This document shows, piece by piece, positions 53,013 to 61,947 of a stretch of 64,000 nucleotides of DNA. The position numbers and the translations under genes were made by a program. The DNA lies in contig NZ_PRDL01000001.1 of assembly GCF_015182315.1 (NCBI RefSeq), positions 868,001-932,000 of the forward strand, in the 5' to 3' direction. The stretch comes from Cellvibrio polysaccharolyticus (GTDB lineage: Bacteria; Pseudomonadota; Gammaproteobacteria; Pseudomonadales; Cellvibrionaceae). The stretch's first letter is position 1. The number at the start of each line of letters is the position of its first letter. The notes beneath the pieces were generated by a model. The model was not told the origin of the DNA, searched no databases, and worked only from the letters and a program-made list of their open reading frames with translations.

Positions 53013-54161
53013 TTATTTTTTCGGTTGCCAATCCTGGAAGATATTTTCCAGGGTGTAAGCGGCAGCTTCGCTATCGCTTAACTGAGGGCGTTGTGCATTA
53101 ACGACAGCACCGGGGCCAGTGCTTTTATATTCAAAAAAGCGCGATTCTTCCGGGGTGAAAATTCGGCTCTTGGTGCCGTCCGGCGCGGTGCCTGACATGC
53201 TTGACCAACCCACCGGGTTAATGTGGCTGTCCATAAAGGTACGGATGAAAACTGCTTTGCCAATTGCGTCCGGGTCAGCGTAACGGCCATCGGCAAAGGT
53301 GGTGGTGGGGTGCCATGGGCGTCCGAGAGTAATGCTGTTATCCGGTACGCCATCTTCACGGGTCAGTTTGCTATCAATAAACGTCAGGCCATATTCCCGA
53401 CCAATGTTGGTTGATGGCGCGGTAACAAAGCTGTGAATTTCTCCCTCTTCGAAGGTGCTGTTGCGCGGGCGGCTGACAATGGTGGATTGTTCAAACACTG
53501 TATTGGCCTGGCCGAAAATAAAATCGACGTTGCCGCTGATGGTGCTTTGGTAGAAATACGCGCGGTTGCCATGCACAAACAAGGTGTCCTGATAGCCGTG
53601 CAAACTCACCCGGTTGGCGCTGATGCGGTCACTGGCGGTATCCAGCAGCAAAGCCACTGCCTGGCTGTCGGCAACGGCATCCGGGTCATTGCGGGTTTTC
53701 TTCGCATCGTTGTCGAGAAAGTCAAAGGTGTTATCAATGGTCAGATCTTCAAGATGAATATCGGTGGTATTGATGGCCACCACCGCTGAGCCAGGTGTGC
53801 CCCAGCCATCTTCACGGTAGCCTTTGGAGTTGCCCGCATAGGTATCAAAGTGGATGACGGTTTTCGCCTCACCTTCGCCGCGTATTTCCATGTTGGGCCG
53901 GGTGATAACCAGTTTTTCTTTATAGCTGCCTGCGGTAATCAGGATGCGGTAGCGCAGGGTTTCATCTTTCGGGGCGGCATCCAGCGCGGCTTGAATCGTG
54001 GCAAAGGCGCCTGGCGCGTTACCGCCAACGATGGCGCTCTGGTCGGTGGTATGGGCATTGGCGTTGGTGACGACTGCATCCTGCTTCGCACCGCAGGCGC
54101 TCACGCCCAGCAGTGTTACCAGTAATGTCAGTGGTGCCATGGTTCGGATCATAAACAGCAT
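53013..54161 (-). CDS. Pectinesterase (pectin methylesterase, family CE8), lipoprotein
   Basis: About 382 residues from ATG 54161, preceded by GGAG at good spacing; the frame extends 68 codons upstream into a region without signal features. The signal ends LLGVSACG with lipobox Cys near 23. CE8 motifs: GYQDTLFVHGNRAYFY, SGNVDFIFGQA (catalytic Asp) and TLGRPWHP. It removes methyl esters from pectin, making polygalacturonate for the PL3 and PL10 lyases. As a lipoprotein it is likely to sit on the outer membrane. Confidence 0.93.
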   Translation of the reverse strand: MLFMIRTMAPLTLLVTLLGVSACGAKQDAVVTNANAHTTDQSAIVGGNAPGAFATIQAALDAAPKDETLRYRILITAGSYKEKLVITRPNMEIRGEGEAKTVIHFDTYAGNSKGYREDGWGTPGSAVVAINTTDIHLEDLTIDNTFDFLDNDAKKTRNDPDAVADSQAVALLLDTASDRISANRVSLHGYQDTLFVHGNRAYFYQSTISGNVDFIFGQANTVFEQSTIVSRPRNSTFEEGEIHSFVTAPSTNIGREYGLTFIDSKLTREDGVPDNSITLGRPWHPTTTFADGRYADPDAIGKAVFIRTFMDSHINPVGWSSMSGTAPDGTKSRIFTPEESRFFEYKSTGPGAVVNAQRPQLSDSEAAAYTLENIFQDWQPKK

Positions 54162-54264
54162 GCGCGGTGCTCCGTTTTTATTAGAAAAATACGAGCCAAA
54201 GCGTCCGCCCGCTACTGCGAGCGGATATCTGCTTCGGGTCGGGGTGGTTGATCGGGAAGACCCT

Positions 54265-54301
54265 GATAGAAAAAGACGAATGGCGGAAGATTTTCCGCCA
54301 T
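54265..54301 (-). terminator. Terminator after the PL10 gene
   Basis: On the minus strand ATGGCGGAA pairs with its complement around a 4-base loop (54280-54301), followed by CGTCTTTTTC. It separates the PL10 and pectinesterase genes. Confidence 0.75.
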
Positions 54302-54322
54302 GGTGAAAGCATTTTTTGTAAC

Positions 54323-55555
54323 TTATTGGCTGCTGGCAGCGCTCAGCGGAAATTGTTTGGCCCACTTCCGGTAGTGCTTCAGCGTTGTTGCCGGTGCTGT
54401 TGAGTACCAGGCATAACCGCGCAGGCGCTCGGCGGATACCTGGGACAGGTCGTAATAAACTTCCTTATTGCGGTCGCCAAACAGCCCCCGACCAGTATCT
54501 GCCTCCATAAAACGCGGCCACATGTCTTTCGCGTCACTGTCTGCTACGACCACGGACGTGCCACGCTCCCAGCGCATGCCTTCAATTTTGGTTTGTTCCA
54601 GCCAGGCCGCCGCAGAGTGAATTCCTTTGATAATCGCCGGGGATGGATTTTCCAGCGTCATCAGAAAATTCAACAGGTCCGCACTCTCGGCAGATGCCAG
54701 CGAAGCCGGTTCATAGGCGCGCGCCGCAGCGGGTTGCAGGCTTTTGGCCTCGTGCTGCGCGCCCCACAAGGTGAGCGTGCCGTGAATATCGCGCACTTGC
54801 AGCTCGGCCACATTATGCAGCGCCAGCTCCATGCTGCGATTCAATTGCTCACGCACACTGGCGTTAATAAATTCAAAGGGCGCTTTGCCCTGGCGAGCCG
54901 GTTCCAGTAACGACAGGTTATTGGTCAGCACATCGTCATTCAGGGTGATGTGATCATGGTAGCCGCCGGTTAGCGGAAAGTTTTGCGGCCAGCCGCCATT
55001 GGGATATTGGGCGGCCAGCAGCAGCGCGATACCGCGATAAAACGCCTCATCGTAACGGGCATCGCCGGTGGCATGGCGAATATAAGCGAGGAACCACAGT
55101 TGGCTGGTCGTGGCATCGTTATCGAAGGTGGGCACGTAGCCGGCTTCGGTGCCAAATGCCTGCCCGGCAGTGCGGGGTTCATGGATCATATCGGTATTTT
55201 TGGACCAGCCGCCGGATGGCGTCTGGAAAGACATAATGGCTTCTGCCTGCTGGCGAGCCTCATCGCTGGTGTACCACTCGAGGGGTTGATGCGGGTCAAA
55301 GCCGGCATTGCGCGCTTTGCCCGGCAGGTTGGCTTTTTCCAGTCCCTTTTGCTCAAGTTCCTGTAGCAATGCGTCGCTGTCTGCCTTTTTCCAGTAAGCC
55401 GACTGCTGGTGATATTCCTCCCAGTTGGCGGCGGCTTTGGGGGTGACAATATCCGCAGGCGTTGCGATTGCCGGGGCGGATGTAACCGCGGGGTCGCAGC
55501 CGTGCAGGAAAAATACTCCCAGCAGCCCTGCCAGTTTCAGGGTTGATAGTTTCAT
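54323..55555 (-). CDS. Pectate lyase family PL10, lipoprotein
   Basis: About 410 residues from ATG 55555 (MKLSTLKLAGLLGVFFLHGC), preceded by AGAGAG; the longer upstream frame lacks signal features. The lipobox Cys is near 20. PL10 features: SFQTPSGGWSKNTDM, YVPTFDNDATTSQLWFLAY, ALLLAAQYPNGGWPQNFPL and the YHDHITLNDDVLTN stretch. PL10 lyases cut polygalacturonate. Lipidation suggests surface display, so that oligomers are produced near the TonB receptor. Confidence 0.92.
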   Translation of the reverse strand: MKLSTLKLAGLLGVFFLHGCDPAVTSAPAIATPADIVTPKAAANWEEYHQQSAYWKKADSDALLQELEQKGLEKANLPGKARNAGFDPHQPLEWYTSDEARQQAEAIMSFQTPSGGWSKNTDMIHEPRTAGQAFGTEAGYVPTFDNDATTSQLWFLAYIRHATGDARYDEAFYRGIALLLAAQYPNGGWPQNFPLTGGYHDHITLNDDVLTNNLSLLEPARQGKAPFEFINASVREQLNRSMELALHNVAELQVRDIHGTLTLWGAQHEAKSLQPAAARAYEPASLASAESADLLNFLMTLENPSPAIIKGIHSAAAWLEQTKIEGMRWERGTSVVVADSDAKDMWPRFMEADTGRGLFGDRNKEVYYDLSQVSAERLRGYAWYSTAPATTLKHYRKWAKQFPLSAASSQ

Positions 55556-55885
55556 AGCGCTCTCTTGTATTGTTATGAGTGGCAGTGATGAATGGATGAT
55601 CTGCCTGCTCGCAGTGTACCAGCAGGGGTGCCAAAAAATCACGGTGGCGGGACGCTGGTCTGACCCGTCAACTGTCATGAATACAGCGGAGCGTTCGGGT
55701 TTTTGTTGGCGGTTTTGGCCGATCCCGGTTTGTTTTAGTGATCTGGTGCGCAGGGCGATAACATTCGAGGTAATTTTTTGTTTAGTCCTTTGCCCCATCG
55801 CCGCATACCGGTTAAAAAAGATTGTTCAGGTCTTGCACGTGCATCCGTTAATACACCCATAAATAAAATTGCCAGGGCAGAAGCT
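55556..55885. other. Divergent promoter region between PL10 and the oxidoreductase gene
   Basis: 330 bases between divergent genes. Both promoters must lie here. No clear operator palindrome was found. Confidence 0.5.
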
Positions 55886-56971
55886 ATGAACCGACCTCCC
55901 ATTTCACGCCGCGATTTATTAAAAATAATGGCCGCACTCGGCGTCGCCAGCCAGGCGCCGATACTTTTTGCCAACCCGCCTAAAAAACGGATTGGCGTTG
56001 CGCTGGTGGGGTTGGGCAGCTACAGCCGGGGGCAGCTTGCGCCCGCGCTGCAATTAACCGAACACTGCTATCTCGCCGGTATTGTTACCGGCTCGCCGGA
56101 AAAAATTCCCCAGTGGCAAGAGCGTTACCAGATTCCCGACGGCAACGTCTATAACTACGACAACATGCACGAGATGGCTAACAACCCGGCTATTGATGTT
56201 GTGTATATCGTGCTGCCCACCGGCCTGCATGCCCAATATTCGATTATCGGTGCCAACGCCGGCAAGCATGTGTGGTGTGAAAAACCCATGGCGATGAATG
56301 TCGCCGAATGCGAAGCGATTATTTCTGCCTGCAAGAAAAACAAAGTACAGCTCACCATTGGCTATCGCATGCAACACGAGCCCAACACCCGGCGGCTGAT
56401 TGCCATGGCCACTGAAAAGCCCTACGGCAAAATTCAAACGATTACCGCGCAAGCCGGTTACCGATTTGGAGGCAACGATCACGGCTGGCGCTCCAACGCC
56501 AAATTGGGTGGCGGTGCCATGTACGACATGGGCGTATATCCGCTTAACGCGGCACGCTATACCGCCGGCGAAGAACCTTTGGCACTGACTGCTCGCACCG
56601 AAAGTACCCGTGCGCTTTATAAAGACGTGGATGAAACCACCATCTTCTCACTGGAGTTTCCGAGCGGTGCGATAGCCGAGTGCGAAACCAGTTACGCCAG
56701 AAGCTCCAACCTGTTGCGGGCCCAATGTGAACGCGGCTGGTATGAGTTGAGCCCGTTCCAGTCTTACAACGGCGTGCGTGGCCAAACCAGTGACGGCATC
56801 CTGCTGAACCAGCCTATCGATAACCAGCAGGCACGGCAGATGGATAATGATGCCTTGGCGATTTTGAATAATTCACCGATATTGGTTCCGGGCGAAGAAG
56901 GGATGCGCGATATTCGTATCGTGGAGGCGATCTTTAAATCCGCCAAAGAAGGCAAGCGTATTACGCTTTAA
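55886..56971 (+). CDS. Gfo/Idh/MocA-family oxidoreductase with Tat signal
   Basis: About 361 residues from the ATG at 55886. The N-terminus ISRRDLLKIMAALGVASQAPILFA is a Tat signal (SRRDLLK). The Rossmann loop IGVALVGLGSYSRG and the EKPMAMN motif (Lys for catalysis and NADP binding) belong to Gfo/Idh/MocA; the export of a cofactor-bearing enzyme matches glucose-fructose oxidoreductase. A longer frame starts at 55778 but lacks the signal at its front. The substrate is unknown, possibly an uronic acid or sugar lactone in the periplasm. Confidence 0.9.
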   Translation: MNRPPISRRDLLKIMAALGVASQAPILFANPPKKRIGVALVGLGSYSRGQLAPALQLTEHCYLAGIVTGSPEKIPQWQERYQIPDGNVYNYDNMHEMANNPAIDVVYIVLPTGLHAQYSIIGANAGKHVWCEKPMAMNVAECEAIISACKKNKVQLTIGYRMQHEPNTRRLIAMATEKPYGKIQTITAQAGYRFGGNDHGWRSNAKLGGGAMYDMGVYPLNAARYTAGEEPLALTARTESTRALYKDVDETTIFSLEFPSGAIAECETSYARSSNLLRAQCERGWYELSPFQSYNGVRGQTSDGILLNQPIDNQQARQMDNDALAILNNSPILVPGEEGMRDIRIVEAIFKSAKEGKRITL

Positions 56972-57462
56972 AACTTAAGGACTGCAAGCCGGTTTCAGGT
57001 TGTTGATGAGGATTGCAGGTTGCCGTCTATGCAGCAGGTGCCATTCTGTCCGTTTGCCGTCAGGCTGTTTGTTCCAAAAACGCATGACAAATTGGCAGGA
57101 TAGTCAATTTGCACAGCGCAGCTGCCCGCAGGGTGAGCCACATGGATGTGGCGAATGCATCATCGTCCCTGTAGCTCTGTCGAGTCAACGGCAACTGCTC
57201 CTGCGTTGCGCCAACCGCGTTGCTCTAACTTCCGCCATCCATGGCGGTCGTCCCTGACTTATTAGCAGGATAGCTAATAAGCACAGCGTAGCTGCCCGAA
57301 GGGCGAGCCACATGGACGTGGCGAGTGACTCGACAGTTTTGGAACAAACAGCCTGACGACAAACTCGCTTGGTGCCCACAAGGGTTTGTTAGCAGTCTGC
57401 GGCTGACAAGTCTCTGCCTTCAAGGCAAAATACCGTCCATTTTCTACCAGCAGGATATGGTT
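56972..57462. other. Intergenic stretch with hairpin element B
   Basis: 491 bases; it holds copy B of the terminal-inverted-repeat element and no gene. The first 80 bases include GC-rich sequence with no recognised signal. Confidence 0.6.
57052..57364. repeat. Interspersed hairpin element, copy B (313 bp)
   Basis: 28-bp terminal inverted repeats (57052-57079 and 57337-57364, one mismatch; 22 inner bases perfect) share the core GTTTGTTCCAAAA with copy A. The interior contains a module of about 60-70 bases twice (57087-57155 and 57256-57326), each with GCAGGATAG, CACAGCG.AGCTGCCCG and GAGCCACATGGA.GTGGCGA. The first hairpin of each module is CAAATTG/CAATTTG versus CTTATTAGC/GCTAATAAG, both able to pair. 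Another hairpin (CCGCCAT/ATGGCGG) lies near 57232-57247. No coding frame is plausible. Confidence 0.85.
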
Positions 57463-58887
57463 ATGGCGCGGATGGATTGTCAGTTTTTCCCTGATACGGC
57501 AGCAATATGGCAATGCACCGACTGTCAGGCCTGTTTGGGAGAAAAAGCCGTGCCGGACGGGCACAGCCATTGGTGGGGGCGCTCCGGCCCTCGCTGCCCC
57601 GCGTGTGAAAGTTCGCTGGTTTATCTCGGCAGCGCTACTGACGCAAAACCCTTCTGGCAAATGCTGCCGCACTTCCTCCTGTATCCCATGCACTTCCGTT
57701 CCCTGTTGGTGGCGGTGCTGATCGGGCTGATTACCCTGTTTGCCTCCGGTGGCTTGTTCACCTTCTTTCTCGTTCTCTTCTCGCTCGCGGTGGTTACCAA
57801 ATACAGCCTGGCGATTATTGAACATCGCGGTCGGGGCGAAACGCTGCCGCCTTCTATGGGCGATGTACTCACCTCGGATGGACACCATCTGTTTTTAAAA
57901 CAGATGGCGGTATTTATCCTGATGGGCTGTGCCGTGGCGGCGGCCGCTACGGTTTCCTCGCTGGTCGGCGTGCTGGTTAACGTATTTCTTATGCTCGCCT
58001 TGCCCGCCAGTATTATTTTATTGGCGGTTGAAAAATCTGTGCGGCGTGCTCTCAACCCTTTCGCCATGTTAAGCCTGATGCTGACCGTCGGCTGGCCCTA
58101 TTTGCTGTTATGGTTTTGTACGCAAATTATTTCTGTTGCGCCGGTTTATGTTCTGCCGCTGTTGCTGGAAGTGGTGCCCGATGCGGTGGTTATGCCCGTC
58201 GTTATGATGGTGGTGGTGTATTTTGTTTTTGTACTTTACGCGATGCTGGGTTACGTACTATTTGAATACCAGAATGAGCTGGGCTATGAAACCCTGCACG
58301 AAGAAGACGAAATAGAGTTTCCGGAGTTTGAAAGAAAGCGGGTGTTGGGTGAAACCGCAGTATTAATGCAATCCGGTCAGTATGAACGCGCACGGCAAGC
58401 GTTACGCAAAGCGCTGGATACCGTGCGCGATGACCTGGAGTTGCACCAGCGCTACCACAAATTACTGGTATTGCTGAATGACGAAACCGCACTGCGTAAT
58501 CACGCTAATTATTTTGTTGATCTGGCCGAGCGCAAGCTCTGTTTGGCAAAAGCGGTTCCGGTTTTATTGGATGTGCAGAAGTTGTACCCGGATTTTCAAT
58601 TGGAACAATCACAGCAAGCGCTGGCATTGGCGCAATTGTTACTGGTTCACGGGCACTACAAAGCGATCATTCGTCTGTTTCACAACCGCCACAAAACCTG
58701 CCCGGACGATCCGTTATTGCCGGATGCCTACCTGATGGTGGCAGGTATTTTTCACGAGCGCATGGGCGACGATGCAACAGCCGCTGCGCTGCTGAATTTT
58801 ATTGTCAAAAAATTTCCCGCTGCGGCGGGGCGGGAAGATGTTATTCGTTTGCGCCAGCAACTGACATCAATGCCAGGTAAAAACTAG
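57463..58887 (+). CDS. Membrane protein with N-terminal zinc ribbon and C-terminal TPR region, unknown function
   Basis: About 474 residues from ATG 57463, with AGGA 7 bases upstream; ATG 57457 and 57472 are alternatives. The N-terminal 50 residues have Cys pairs CTDCQAC and CPAC plus His, a probable zinc-binding domain. Hydrophobic segments follow (about 5 or 6 between residues 80 and 280), then a helical region with TPR-like repeats (MQSGQYERARQALRKALDT, LAQLLLVHGHYKAIIRLFHN). The layout, zinc ribbon then membrane then TPR, resembles proteins annotated as DUF4013, but I am not sure of this. Precedes a convergent rhomboid gene, which also has a TPR-like C-terminus. Confidence 0.75.
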   Translation: MARMDCQFFPDTAAIWQCTDCQACLGEKAVPDGHSHWWGRSGPRCPACESSLVYLGSATDAKPFWQMLPHFLLYPMHFRSLLVAVLIGLITLFASGGLFTFFLVLFSLAVVTKYSLAIIEHRGRGETLPPSMGDVLTSDGHHLFLKQMAVFILMGCAVAAAATVSSLVGVLVNVFLMLALPASIILLAVEKSVRRALNPFAMLSLMLTVGWPYLLLWFCTQIISVAPVYVLPLLLEVVPDAVVMPVVMMVVVYFVFVLYAMLGYVLFEYQNELGYETLHEEDEIEFPEFERKRVLGETAVLMQSGQYERARQALRKALDTVRDDLELHQRYHKLLVLLNDETALRNHANYFVDLAERKLCLAKAVPVLLDVQKLYPDFQLEQSQQALALAQLLLVHGHYKAIIRLFHNRHKTCPDDPLLPDAYLMVAGIFHERMGDDATAAALLNFIVKKFPAAAGREDVIRLRQQLTSMPGKN

Positions 58888-60344
58888 CTCGATGTTACCG
58901 GTGCCGGTTGCTGGCGTTGTTTTAGCAATAACACCAGCGCCCGGGCCTGTTGGTGGTCGCCACGGCGCTGGTGGTCGTTGATAACCCGCTTTAGTAAATC
59001 GGTCAGCGCCTTGCTATTCGCCGGGTGGCTCAGCGCCATTTGCAGATAGGCTATCCCTTGCGCTGAATTGCCCTGTTGATAAAAACGATGGCTCAGCGCA
59101 GTACAGATGTTTTGTGAAAGGGCGATGGGTTTACTGGCGTTTTTTTGGTAATGATCCAGCAAAGGTAACACCACCGGTTGCCACACATTAAATGGCGTTT
59201 CTTTCGCGACAAACTGTTTTAGCAATAAAAAGGTGGTTTCGTGGTAGGGCTTGCTTGTCGGTTGTGCCGCCGCCAGTTCATAGCGAATTTGCCATGCCGC
59301 CGGGTCGGTGGGGCGCTGCTCTGATAGTTGACGGGCAAGGCTGGCAGCACGGGCAAAGTCAAAGCGACTGCGCGCCTGTTGAATTTGTCGAAGCGTTTGT
59401 TGTGTTTGCCGGTCGGCATCGCTGTGCTGCTGGTTAGCTTTGAAATCCCGATACAAGGGGCGCGATAAATACACCAGCGCTACCCCCATCAGCAGGCCGC
59501 CGATGTGAGCCCAATAGGCGATATTGTCGTCTGAGTAAAAATAGCCGTACAACTCTTTGGCGAGCCACAAAGGAAAAATAAAAATGGCTGGCGCTTTGAT
59601 TTCACCGAAAACAAAAAACAGGCTGTAGAAAAAACGGATTTTCCGCAAACCGTAAAGTGCCAGGTACATTCCCATCAAACCGGACACGGCACCCGAGGCG
59701 CCGATAGTCGGAATCCATGAATCCTGTTCCTGCAGGCAGTGCAAAACTCCTGCTGCCACGCCCGAGGTTAAATAAAATAGTAAATACCAGCGGGCTTTCA
59801 ATACCGCTTCAAGCGTAAAACCAAACAGAAACAAAAAAGCCATATTGCCCAGCAGGTGCATCACATCGCCATGTAAAAACTGGCTGGTAATAAATTGCCA
59901 GGGTTTTAGGTCTGCCGGTGTCAGGCCGCCCTGAATGCTGCTGATGCGGTTGCGCAGTTGTTCAAATTGTTGCCGGTCTTGCTGCCAGCGGGCGGCAATG
60001 TCCGGCGATGCCTGTTGCCAGGGCTGTTGCTGGTGCAAGTGATGATCAAAGCCGCGATCCCACACAATAGCTGATTCCAACAAGGCATCCTGCGCCGGTG
60101 CTTTCAGCTCTTGCCAATCGTCGGGAAGGCGCTTTTCATCAATAGCGTGGTGGTAGTCGAGGTAGAGCTGGCGCTCCTGCTCAAACAAGTGAGCACGCTG
60201 GTAGTGTTGTTCGGCCTGTTCTGCGATGGCATCGTCCTGGCCTTGCCAGACGACGAATACCAGCACATTAATGATGATCAGTAGCAGCGTAGCCAGGGGC
60301 GGCCTGGACCAGTCCGGTTTGTTTTCAATCGGAATAATAAACAT
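58884..60344 (-). CDS. Rhomboid-family intramembrane serine protease
   Basis: A 486-residue protein. It begins with a membrane helix (about 16-34), then a soluble insert (35-145) before the rhomboid core: FLHGDVMHLLGNMAFL (His158, His163, Asn167), GASGAVSG with the catalytic Ser217, and YWAHIGGLLMG with catalytic His280. The C-terminal 190 residues form a TPR-like helical domain. Rhomboids cleave membrane proteins within the bilayer. The large insert and the C-terminal domain are extra to the minimal rhomboid and may select substrates. Its 3' end overlaps the convergent gene by 4 bases. Confidence 0.92.
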   Translation of the reverse strand: MFIIPIENKPDWSRPPLATLLLIIINVLVFVVWQGQDDAIAEQAEQHYQRAHLFEQERQLYLDYHHAIDEKRLPDDWQELKAPAQDALLESAIVWDRGFDHHLHQQQPWQQASPDIAARWQQDRQQFEQLRNRISSIQGGLTPADLKPWQFITSQFLHGDVMHLLGNMAFLFLFGFTLEAVLKARWYLLFYLTSGVAAGVLHCLQEQDSWIPTIGASGAVSGLMGMYLALYGLRKIRFFYSLFFVFGEIKAPAIFIFPLWLAKELYGYFYSDDNIAYWAHIGGLLMGVALVYLSRPLYRDFKANQQHSDADRQTQQTLRQIQQARSRFDFARAASLARQLSEQRPTDPAAWQIRYELAAAQPTSKPYHETTFLLLKQFVAKETPFNVWQPVVLPLLDHYQKNASKPIALSQNICTALSHRFYQQGNSAQGIAYLQMALSHPANSKALTDLLKRVINDHQRRGDHQQARALVLLLKQRQQPAPVTSS

Positions 60345-60378
60345 GGACGGTCCTTGTGCTACTGATCAGTGTGACGTT

Positions 60379-61206
60379 TTACAGAAAAATATTCTCGTCC
60401 GACGGGAATACACCGCTTTTAACATCGGCAGCGTATTGGGCGATAGCGGCAGCAATATTGCCACCTTGTTGCAGAAAGTTTTTGGAAAATTTCGGTGCGC
60501 GTTCGGTAAGGCCGAGAATGTCATTGATCACCAGCACCTGGGCGTCTGTTTCACGTCCGGCACCAATGCCGATCACCGGCACTTTAACGCGGCGGGTAAT
60601 TTCCCCGGCCAGCGATGCGGGCACGCATTCCAGTAACAATACATCAGCACCGGCTTCGGCCAGCGTTATCGCTGCTTGCAAAATCGCGCTGGCTTCCGAG
60701 TCGTTGCGGCCCTGAACACGAAAGCCGCCAAATTTATTGACGGATTGCGGTGTTAAACCCAGGTGCGCGCACACCGGAATGCCGCGTTCGCTCAATTGGC
60801 GAACGGTGTCTTCCAGCCAGGCTCCGCCTTCAAGTTTTACCATGTGCGCACCGGCTTGCATGATGCGCGCGCAATTGTGCAAGGCATCGTCCGGTGTGGC
60901 ATAACTCATAAAGGGCAGGTCAGCCAGTACCAGCGCGTGACGAGCGCCACGGGCAACATTGGCCACGTGGTACAGCATATGCTCCATGGTGACCGGCAAG
61001 GTGGAATTGTGGCCTTGTACGGTCATACCCAGTGAGTCACCCACCAGCACAATCTCTATGCCGTTGCGCTCGGCAATGGCAGACATAACGGCATCGTAAA
61101 GCGCGATAACCGCAAATTTATCACCCTGCTCTTTCAGCGTTCTCAGGGTGTGGATAGTGACCGGTTTGGTCGGTGCATTGTTGGTGGCTGGTGTTCCGTA
61201 AGTCAT
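60379..61206 (-). CDS. panB: 3-methyl-2-oxobutanoate hydroxymethyltransferase
   Basis: A 275-residue TIM-barrel enzyme. Metal-binding and catalytic motifs VGDSLGMTVQGHNSTLPVT, DLPFMSY and CAHLGLTPQSVNKFGGFRVQGR are present. It makes ketopantoate for pantothenate synthesis. panC usually lies next to panB, but no panC is seen here; a rhomboid gene occupies that place. Confidence 0.97.
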   Translation of the reverse strand: MTYGTPATNNAPTKPVTIHTLRTLKEQGDKFAVIALYDAVMSAIAERNGIEIVLVGDSLGMTVQGHNSTLPVTMEHMLYHVANVARGARHALVLADLPFMSYATPDDALHNCARIMQAGAHMVKLEGGAWLEDTVRQLSERGIPVCAHLGLTPQSVNKFGGFRVQGRNDSEASAILQAAITLAEAGADVLLLECVPASLAGEITRRVKVPVIGIGAGRETDAQVLVINDILGLTERAPKFSKNFLQQGGNIAAAIAQYAADVKSGVFPSDENIFL

Positions 61207-61242
61207 ATTGTCTCCGCCGTTTTGAGTAGGCGATGGCCGGTG

Positions 61243-61926
61243 TTAAAGCACCGGCACCGGGTTGTAATAATGGCGTCCGCTTTTCACGGTAACAATGTAT
61301 TCCACCAGTTGTTTGAAGTGGTCACGATTGTTGGCGAGGTCGAGATCGCGAGCATTGACGATCAGCACCGGTGCGGCATCGTAATAATGAAAAAACTGGG
61401 TGTAAGCGTCGTTGAGTGCACCCAGATATTCGGTACTGATATTTTGTTCCAGCGGGTTGCCGCGTTGTTTGATGCGCTCTGCCAGGACGTCCAGCGGCGC
61501 TTGCAGGTAAATCACCAGATCCGGCACCGGCGCATCAATGGCGAACTTGTTATAGACCTGCTGATAGATATTCAGCTCATCATCATCCAGCGTCACTTCG
61601 GCGAACAGCGGATCTTTTTCAATTAAAAAATCGGCCACCCGCACCGGCGTAAACATATCGCTCTGGCGAATGGATTGCAGCTGGTTGGCGCGCTGGAACA
61701 GAAAGAAGAGTTGGGTTGGCAGTGCCGTGGCTTTCGGGTCCTGATAAAACCGGGCGAGAAAGGGGTTTTCGCCGGTTTGCTCCAGCAGCATGTCGTAATT
61801 GAACAAGCGTGCAATATTGCGAGCCAGCGTGGTTTTGCCAACGCCGATGCAGCCTTCCACCGCGATGTAGCGGGGCAGCTCCACGTGTGTGAAATCCAGT
61901 TGTAAATCTTCGAATAGGGCTTCCAC
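61243..61926 (-). CDS. Deoxynucleoside kinase
   Basis: About 227 residues. The P-loop EGCIGVGKTTLARNIA (near 24-39), the ERxxxSDxxxF-like region (ANQLQSIRQSDMFTPVRVADFLIEKDPLF) and DLVIYLQAPLDVLAERIKQRGN with the lid region match deoxynucleoside (dAK/dGK) kinases of this neighbourhood. It starts at GTG 61926 with GGAG six bases upstream; TTG 61929 is less likely. It salvages deoxynucleosides. Placed between folK and panB, as in many gammaproteobacteria. Confidence 0.9.
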   Translation of the reverse strand: MEALFEDLQLDFTHVELPRYIAVEGCIGVGKTTLARNIARLFNYDMLLEQTGENPFLARFYQDPKATALPTQLFFLFQRANQLQSIRQSDMFTPVRVADFLIEKDPLFAEVTLDDDELNIYQQVYNKFAIDAPVPDLVIYLQAPLDVLAERIKQRGNPLEQNISTEYLGALNDAYTQFFHYYDAAPVLIVNARDLDLANNRDHFKQLVEYIVTVKSGRHYYNPVPVL

Positions 61927-61947
61927 CAAAAACTCCCGTTTCTGCAG

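Noticed and set aside
57000..57257. 85-codon frame inside hairpin element B
   Set aside because: It coincides with the terminal repeat and internal modules; open frame is incidental.
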